From Sinotaia quadrata (taxonomy: Eukaryota; Mollusca; Gastropoda; Architaenioglossa; Viviparidae): a stretch of DNA of 64,000 nt. Position 1 is the first letter of the stretch, and the number at the start of each line of letters is the position of its first letter. Of this stretch, positions 57,869 through 64,000 are shown one piece after another. The translations under genes were made by a program, and so were the position numbers. The stretch spans positions 11,366,501-11,430,500 of the forward strand of contig CM054181.1 in NCBI GenBank assembly GCA_028829895.1. Direction: 5' to 3'. The notes beneath the pieces are model-generated. The model did not search any database, had not been told where the DNA came from, and saw only the letters and a list, made by a program, of their open reading frames with translations.

Positions 57869-58364
57869 AAAGTCAAACAAGGCCCACAAGTTGCAGGGTG
57901 GACATGAAAGTCACAACAGAATCATGAAGAATAAAAGTCTTCCAAAAAGGGCTTCAAAAGATCTTCAAAACTCAAAAGGGTCTTCAAAAAGTGCTGCATG
58001 TCCTTTCACCTGAAAATACAGTTCCTATACACGAGTGCTTAGACTAGCATCTCATCTGCTCATCTGCCTCTCGCTAACACACATTATAATTAATTTATTA
58101 TTTAGAGAGTTCAGTCATGTTACTCTCCACCTTACTGAACAGTCTTATTCTTTCACTACATCTTTAAACAAACATGAACTGTACTGCACGCTTTCCTTAC
58201 TATATCGACCCCACAGTTTACTTACAACACAGTACTATACAGTGCTCTTTATTCTTAATATACAATATACTGCTATAGTTTTCACATTAAGTGTGCATTA
58301 TACGAGGGAATAGACTAAGGTTACGATGTATCATGCTGAATTTTTTGTGATAGCGATTCCTATC
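57869..58364. other. Unique sequence
   Basis: 'cttcaaaa' recurs at 57937-57990. No gene is recognised. Confidence 0.4.
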
Positions 58365-58690
58365 GTATTAAAATAGCTATTCCCATACTGTTGAAATAGA
58401 CATTTCCAAAGTGTTAAATTAGCAATTAGCAGTATTAAAATAGCCACTCCCATAGTGTTAAAATAGCCATACTCGTAGTGTTAAATAGCCATAGTCATAG
58501 TGTTAAAATAGCCATACTCTAGTCATAGTGTTAAAATAGCCCTACTCATAGTGTTAAAATAGCCATAGTCATAGTGTTAAAATAGCCATACTCATAGTGT
58601 TAAAATAGCTATAGTCATAGTGTTTAAATAGCCATACTCATAGTGTTAAAATAGCCATAGTTATAGTGTTAAAATAGCCATTCCCAAGGT
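58365..58690. repeat. 22-23-bp minisatellite, about 14 copies
   Basis: Core 'atagtgttaaaatagccata' with 'ctc' or 'gt' before 'catag'. It ends 15 bp from the donor of the candidate exon at 58706. Confidence 0.97.
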
Positions 58691-58705
58691 GTGCAACCAG
58701 CTTAC

Positions 58706-58896
58706 CATATGCATTTAGTGCATTGATCAAACCCAAGCCTCGAAGACTACCTACTGAAAACAGAGTATCGACAGCAAGCAGTTTCTGTGCACTGCTCTTA
58801 AGGTATTTACGGTACTCTTTGTCGACTGGCAGTCCCTGTACATCGACGTTAAAAGGGACAATGGGACTGGGTCCGATTCCCACTGGAATTGAACCA
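58706..58896 (-). CDS. Candidate internal exon, unrecognised protein
   Basis: On the minus strand a T-rich tract (TTTTTTGTTTGTTTTGTTCTTGAG) precedes an acceptor at 58897, with an alternative CAATTCCAG at 58883. A good donor, CATATG|GTAAGC, lies at 58706/58705. The enclosed frame is open and protein-like: GSIPVGIGPSPIVPFNVDV, then QGLPVDKEYRKYLKSSAQKL and LAVDTLFSVGSLRGLGLINA, ending in AYG. The first part is Pro/Gly-rich and the second reads as an amphipathic helix pair. With the inner acceptor the exon is 177 nt (59 codons) and symmetrical. The frame runs past the donor for another 20 codons into the 22-bp array, which argues that translation is meant to stop at the splice. No family or partner exon is recognised. 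Confidence 0.4.
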
Positions 58897-59208
58897 CTCA
58901 AGAACAAAACAAACAAAAAACAAGAAAACCAACTAATGAAACAAAAATTCCCGAGCAAAATACAGATCATCCTTAACCGCCGCCCAAGTCAGAGTGGTGG
59001 GCTGGGCTAAGTACAAAGACAGTCGGATAGGACAATAAATTGAGTCTCGTGCGGCAATTGGCGCATACTCTAACGGTCCTTTGGCAATTAAAAGTCCGGA
59101 AAAGTAGGCCGTTGACCCCTGGCCGGGAAAAACCCACTAACACCCAATTAAGCCTTCACTCCCCCAACCCATGGCATCATGTCTCTCCCTGGGCGATCGC
59201 GTCGGTTG
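58897..59208. other. Unique sequence, G+C rising rightward
   Basis: If the exon at 58706-58896 is real, this is its upstream intron. A plus-strand frame opens at 59040 and runs to 59525. Confidence 0.4.
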
Positions 59209-59425
59209 CGATATCAGCGAACGGTGGAAACGGCCGCGACGCTTATATCCAAAGAGATAAAGTTAGCAACTTTAGTTACTCGCTTACTCTTCGCCTACTT
59301 CCAAAATGCCGGTCTGCGAAATCAGCGAACGGTGGAAACGGGCGCGACACCTATATCCAAAGAGACAAACTTAGCTACTTTAGTTACTCGCTTACTCTTC
59401 ACCTACTTCCAAAATGCCGGTCTCC
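59209..59425. repeat. 108-bp tandem duplication in a G+C-rich block
   Basis: 'atcagcgaacggtggaaacg' occurs at 59214 and 59322; the two copies differ at about ten positions. 108 bp is 36 codons, so the plus-strand frame (59040-59525) passes through both copies. Confidence 0.96.
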
Positions 59426-59554
59426 AAAGAGAATGCGCTCTGGGACCCAGTGGTGCGCTGTCTCCATTACACCCCATTGTAAACGTGTGTGTTTGAACCT
59501 GATCCGTGCAGAACTCGTGCAGTGACTGGCGTGGAAAGAATACTGCCAGCATGC

Positions 59555-59565
59555 ATCATGGCGGC
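59555..59565 (+). promoter_or_regulatory. YY1-like start-site motif
   Basis: ATCATGGCGGC matches the YY1-type initiator with a translated ATG. A 20-codon frame (MAASIVLAAVEHSPLPGSCH) follows. The block 59100-59640 is the most G+C-rich part of this end of the window. A promoter is inferred only. Confidence 0.25.
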
Positions 59566-60065
59566 CAGCATTGTTTTGGCTGCAGTGGAGCATAGCCCTT
59601 TGCCAGGCAGCTGTCATTAAATTTTCTTCTTTCCTGCCTTCGTGAAAAATATCTCCCTGTCTTTTTTTCTCTTTTTTCTTTCTCTTCCTTTTAAACTTTG
59701 TTTGTTATAGTGTTTTGACACAGATATAGAGGATTATAAATATTCAGATCACGTCACAGCGTCAGCATACCCAGGAACGGGCTTTTATGAGGCATGTCAA
59801 GTAAATAGTTAAAAGGTTACTGGTTTAGAATAGAGGGTAGCAGTATGAAAACAGTATAGAGAACGGGCGGGTAATAAGGAAAGCGATGTGTGTGTAGTGT
59901 GAGTTGTGGTGAGTGTGCGATGTCTGTGGGTGTGTTTGTGTGTAGATCATTCAACACTTGAGGTTGGGAAGTATGATTGCTATTTCGTACTAACTCCTCA
60001 AACGGGTATCTTAGGACTATGAAGTAGCAGATCATATGCAAAGAAGTCAAATTAACATCAGGTTT
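59566..60065. other. Unique sequence
   Basis: A pyrimidine-rich stretch lies at 59620-59700. No gene is recognised. Confidence 0.4.
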
Positions 60066-60143
60066 CTTCAGTCCCGAGAGTATGAGAGAGACTTCAGTCC
60101 CGAGAGTATGAGAGAGACTTCAGTCCCGAGAGTATGAGAGAGA
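60066..60143. repeat. 26-bp minisatellite, 3 copies
   Basis: 'cttcagtcccgagagtatga' then 'gagaga', three perfect units. Confidence 0.98.
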
Positions 60144-60533
60144 TTTACATTTGTAAAAAAAATTACTTAGAAGATATAAGTTTCCTCCATACTACAGCGC
60201 TTTTACTAGAATAAATTAATTTAAATTAATTTAATAATTATATGCATGTATATATATATATACTGCCTAATTCTTTACAACATGCATTATTTTAATGAAC
60301 AACAATGTATTTTATTGAAATTATTAGTCCATTATAAGTAACATTATTTTAATCTATTACAATTTATTTTAATGAAATTTCTATATACTTTTGCTATTTA
60401 CCACCCTTTATTATGTCTGAAAGGTTATATTAAGCTGCACTAAATATTCATAATATAGCTGTCTGTCCTTTATCAATTGCATTATTTCAATAGGCTGAAT
60501 AGCTGTTATTTTAATGTAATAAATGTTGGTATA
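60144..60533. other. AT-rich unique sequence
   Basis: 'cattattttaat' and 'ttattttaatgaa' recur loosely at 60280-60380; no gene. Confidence 0.4.
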
Positions 60534-60815
60534 TATGTCCCTTACTAAATACATTACTTACTGATTGCAGACAAAATGTGTTAATTATGTCCTTTACTAA
60601 CTTCATTACGTACTGATTGCAGACAAAATGTAATATGTCCCTTTCTAACTACATTACGTACTGATTGCAGACAAAATGTATTATGTCCCTTTCTAACTAC
60701 ATTACGTACTGATTGCAGACAAAATGTATTATGTCCCTTTCTGACTACATTACGTACTGATTGCAGACAAAATGTATTAATTATGTCCTCTTACTAACTA
60801 CCATTACATTGCAGT
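60534..60815. repeat. 48-bp minisatellite, about 5.5 copies
   Basis: 'ctgattgcagacaaaatgta' at 60613, 60661 and 60709; also 'ttctaactacattacgta'. Confidence 0.97.
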
Positions 60816-60985
60816 CAAAATATATTCAGGCATAAAATTAGACGGAAGTAAATAACTGATTTTATACAAAGCATTTGAGGACAGTAGGAGTATTTAGTAT
60901 TTATATTGTATCCATATGCACACAAATAGACTAAGGATAGTTTAGTTTACTTAAGATGCTTACTAAATAAATTTTAAAAAAACAG

Positions 60986-61445
60986 TGACAATTATTTCTA
61001 GCATATGTACTTTTTAATACAAGCACTGCTAGGACAATTATTTCTAGTATATGTACAATACAAGCACTGCTAGGACGATTATTTCTAGCATTTGTACTTT
61101 TTAATACAAGCACTGCTAGGACAATTATTTCTAGTATATGTACAAAACAAGCACTGCTAGGACAATTATTTCTAGCATATGTACTTTTTAATACAAGCAC
61201 TGCTAGGACAATTATTTCTAGCATATGTACTTTTTAATACAGGCACTGCTAGGATAATTATTTCTAGCATATGTACTTTTTAATACAAGCACTGCTAGGA
61301 CAATTATTTCTAGCATATGTACTTTTTAATACAAGCACTGCTATGATAATTATTTCTAGCATATGTACTTTTTAATACAAGCACTGCTAGGATAATTATT
61401 TCTAGCATATGTACTTTTTAATACAAGCACTGCTAGGACAATTAT
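60986..61445. repeat. 46-bp minisatellite, about 10 copies
   Basis: 'gacaattatttctagcatat' and 'gtactttttaatacaagcac'; some units lack TTTTTA (39-40 bp). Confidence 0.97.
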
Positions 61446-61815
61446 TTTTACTATCAATATAAATACCCTTTGGATAGATATATATATAATAAATATAAAC
61501 ATAGTAATACAAACAGTATACCCCTTGAAACATACCTTTAAATACAATCACCCTTTAACAATTACTTCTAATACAGAAACATACCTTTAAATACAATCAC
61601 CTATAAAAGTCCTATAACAATTACTTCTAGTACATAAACCATACCTTTAAATATAATCGTCCTTTGACAACGACTTCTATTATAGAAATCATATCTTTAC
61701 ATACAATTACCCGTTTAATAATTACTTCAAATAGTCACACACCTATAAATACAAAAATCCCATGGAACAATTATTTCTAGTATATATGTACACATATAAG
61801 CATAAATACCCTTTG
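61446..61815. repeat. Degenerate bridge between two arrays
   Basis: Units with 'acaattacttcta' and 'acctttaaatacaatc' recur irregularly. They share the 'acaattayttcta' core of both neighbouring arrays and look like worn intermediates. Confidence 0.8.
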
Positions 61816-62755
61816 AACATTTACTTCTACTACAGCCGCATCTCCCAATAAACAGAAACACCCAGCAACAATTACTTCTACTACAGCCGCATCTCCCAAT
61901 AAACACAAACACCCAGCAACAATTACTTCTACTACAGCCGCATCTCCCAATAAACACAAACACCCAGCAACAATTACTTCTACTACAGCCGCATCTCCCA
62001 ATAAATACAAACACCCAGCAACAATTACTTCTACTACAGCCGCATCTCCCAATAAACACAAACACCCAGCAACAATTACTTCTACTACAGCCGCATCTCC
62101 CAATAAATACAAACACCCAGCAACAATTACTTCTACTACAGCCGCATCTCCCAATAAATACAAACACCCAGCAACAATTACTTCTATTACAGCCGCATCT
62201 CCCAATAAATACAAACACCCAGCAACAATTACTTCTACTACAGCCGCATCTCCCAATAAACACAAACACCCAGCAACAATTACTTCTACTACAGCCGCAT
62301 CTCCCAATAAATACAAACACCCAGCAACAATTACTTCTACTACAGCCGCATCTCCCAATAAACACAAACACCCAGCAACAATTACTTCTACTACAGCCGC
62401 ATCTCCCAATAAATACAAACACCCAGCAACAATTACTTCTACTACAGCCGCATCTCCCAATAAATACAAACACCCAGCAACAATTACTTCTATTACAGCC
62501 GCATCTCCCAATAAATACAAACACCCAGCAACAATTGCTTCTACTACAGCCGCATCTCCCAATAAATACAAACACCCAGCAACAATTACTTCTACTACAG
62601 CCGCATTTCCCAATAATTACAAACACCCAGCAACAATTACTTCTACTACAGCCGCATTTCCCAATAATTACAAACACCCAGCAACAATTACTTCTACTAC
62701 AGCCGCATCTCCCAATAAATACAAACACCCAGCAACCATTACTTCTACTACATAT
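61816..62755. repeat. 51-bp minisatellite, about 18 copies
   Basis: Very homogeneous; 'acaattacttctactacagc', 'cgcatctcccaataaa' and 'acaaacacccagca'. Variation is almost confined to AAATAC versus AAACAC, ACTAC versus ATTAC, and a TTTCCCAATAATT pair near 62610-62670. The 51-bp period (17 codons) and lack of stops leave two minus-strand frames open: 61727-62728 (333 codons, repeat RCGCSRSNCCWVFVFIG) and 61777-62613 (278 codons, repeat DAAVVEVIVAGCLYLLG). A further plus-strand frame runs over part of the array (Gln/Leu/Pro/Asn-rich). Because several frames are open at once, this is most simply an array property and I do not call a gene. Confidence 0.97.
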
Positions 62756-62930
62756 GTAAACTAATTACCCTATGGAATAATTATTTTCAGTACACTACAA
62801 GTATAAATACAAATATATTATAAATAATTATGTCGAGAGACAAAATATTCTTTAAAAAATAAAATCAGCAACCGCATCAGATCACGCACAACATCAATTT
62901 GTAGCTTATTGTATTTCGTAACTTGTGTTT

Positions 62931-63400
62931 AAAGATCAGTCTGCTCGTTTGTATATGTCATGGCCAGTGTTTAAAGATCAGTCTGTTACTGGGTGAGTAT
63001 ATTTCGTAACTTGTGTTTAAAGAGCAGTCTGCTCGTTTGTATATGTCATGGCCAGTGTTTAAAGATCAGTCTGCTCGTTTGTATATGTCATGGCCAGTGT
63101 TTAAAGATCAGTCTGCTCGTTTGTATATGTCATGGCCAGTGTTTAAAGATCAGTCTGCTCGTTTGTATATGTCATGGCCAGTGTTTAAAGATCAGTCTGC
63201 TCGTTTGTATATGTCATGGCCAGTGTTTAAAGATCAGTCTGCTCTTTTGTATATGTCATGGCCAGTGTTTAAAGATCAGTCTGCTCTTTTGTATATGTCA
63301 TGGCCAGTGTTTAAAGATCAGTCTGCTCGTTTGTATATGTCATGGCCAGTGTTTAAAGATCAGTCTGCTCTTTTGTATATGTCATGGCCAGTGTTGAGTA
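62931..63400. repeat. 42-bp minisatellite, about 10 copies
   Basis: 'gtttaaagatcagtctgctc' and 'gtttgtatatgtcatggcca'. The 42-bp period keeps two plus-strand frames open (62993-63397 and 63013-63441), an artefact. Confidence 0.98.
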
Positions 63401-63780
63401 TATTTTATAACAAGTTGAAACATCGCTCTATTACTGGGTGAGTATATTTCGTAACTTGTGTTTAAAGATCAGTCTGCTCGTTTGTATATGTCATGGCCAG
63501 TGTTTAAATATAATACTGAGTATATTTTATAACAAGAGTTGAAACATCAGTCTGTTACTGGGTGAGTATATTTCGTAACTTTGTTTAAAGATCAGTCTGC
63601 TTTTTTGTATATGTCATGGCCAGTGTTTAAATATAATATTGAGTATATTTTATAACAAGAGTTGAAACATCAGTCTGTTACTGGGTGAATATAATTCACA
63701 ACAAGCGTTGAAACATCAGTCTGTTACTAGGTGAGTATAATTCACAACAAGAGTTGAAACATCAGTCTGTTACTATATGT
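63401..63780. repeat. Higher-order repeat derived from the 42-bp unit
   Basis: Blocks combine 'gttgaaacatcagtctgtta', 'ctgggtgagtatatttcgta' and a 42-bp unit piece. The longest block is about 125-130 bp and repeats with deletions to 63780. The same GGGTGAGTATATTTCGTAAC phrase also occurs at 62990 in the left flank. Confidence 0.93.
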
Positions 63781-64000
63781 ATATATTTCTAACTTGTATT
63801 TTAAAGTCTCCGTCCGGAATAACTCCGTGGATGAAATGGGCGGCAAATAAACCTGACTGCTGTTGTTGGATTTAGACTCCACACGCTCCATTAAATAAAT
63901 CGTTTTTCTGCTTTTTCTTGGACCATCAAAACAAAATACTTCCAGTTACACTATTTATGACCACGTGATCTGCAGGGTTAATGGCGTTAGTCGGACACCA
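63781..64000. other. Unique sequence to window end
   Basis: Nothing recognised. Confidence 0.4.

Noticed and set aside
58862..58886. tRNA T-arm-like GGGTCCGATTCCC
   Set aside because: No matching anticodon arm, D arm or acceptor stem upstream; it lies inside the candidate exon on the other strand.
61816..62755. CRISPR-like regular array
   Set aside because: Units are contiguous with no unique spacers, and the window is animal-like; it is a minisatellite.
62993..63441. Two plus-strand frames of 134 and 142 codons
   Set aside because: The 42-bp period repeats a 14-residue unit in two frames simultaneously; no independent coding evidence.

Overview
This window reads as non-coding DNA from an animal genome, most likely a marine invertebrate. 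I lean towards a lophotrochozoan such as a mollusc, but nothing here proves it. The base composition is AT-rich. There are many long (AC)n/(GT)n runs, a degenerate LINE reverse transcriptase, hAT-like and LTR-like transposon signatures, and only scattered exon-sized open frames flanked by splice-like signals. I saw no bacterial-style operon, rRNA, tRNA or CRISPR.

The dominant feature is tandem repetition. By rough addition about a quarter of the 64 kb is minisatellite (units of 21 to about 100 bp) or microsatellite. More than forty independent arrays follow one another, most separated by 0.2-1 kb of unique AT-rich sequence. Several show higher-order structure: 71 bp at 15.5 kb, 31+22 bp at 9.3 kb, and a compound array at 57.6 kb. 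The right end (60.5-63.8 kb) is nearly continuous array and holds the longest open frame, 333 codons made of a 17-residue repeat. I treat that frame as a product of the array, not a gene.

Mobile DNA. A 2,215-bp element (3220-5434) with TG...CA ends and a 5-bp target duplication lies inside a 33-bp tandem array; removing it restores the array's period. It holds a cluster of perfect short hairpins and one copy of a roughly 190-bp core found again at 31.2 kb, with its hairpin part also at 30.8 kb. A decayed LINE reverse transcriptase lies on the minus strand at 11.3-11.9 kb. Two roughly 1-kb relatives face each other at 39.6-41.1 and 41.7-42.7 kb, with a terminal piece at 36.3 kb; two minisatellites arose inside one of the pair. 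A hAT-like terminus is at 18.5 kb.

Gene-like pieces are few and tentative: minus-strand candidate exons at 994-1550, 28719-28876, 38090-38388 and 58706-58896, a plus-strand candidate exon at 23480-23556, and a possible signal-peptide first exon at 36729 downstream of two CRE-like sites. I recognise no family in any of them. They do not join into a visible gene; if real, they belong to genes with long, repeat-filled introns.
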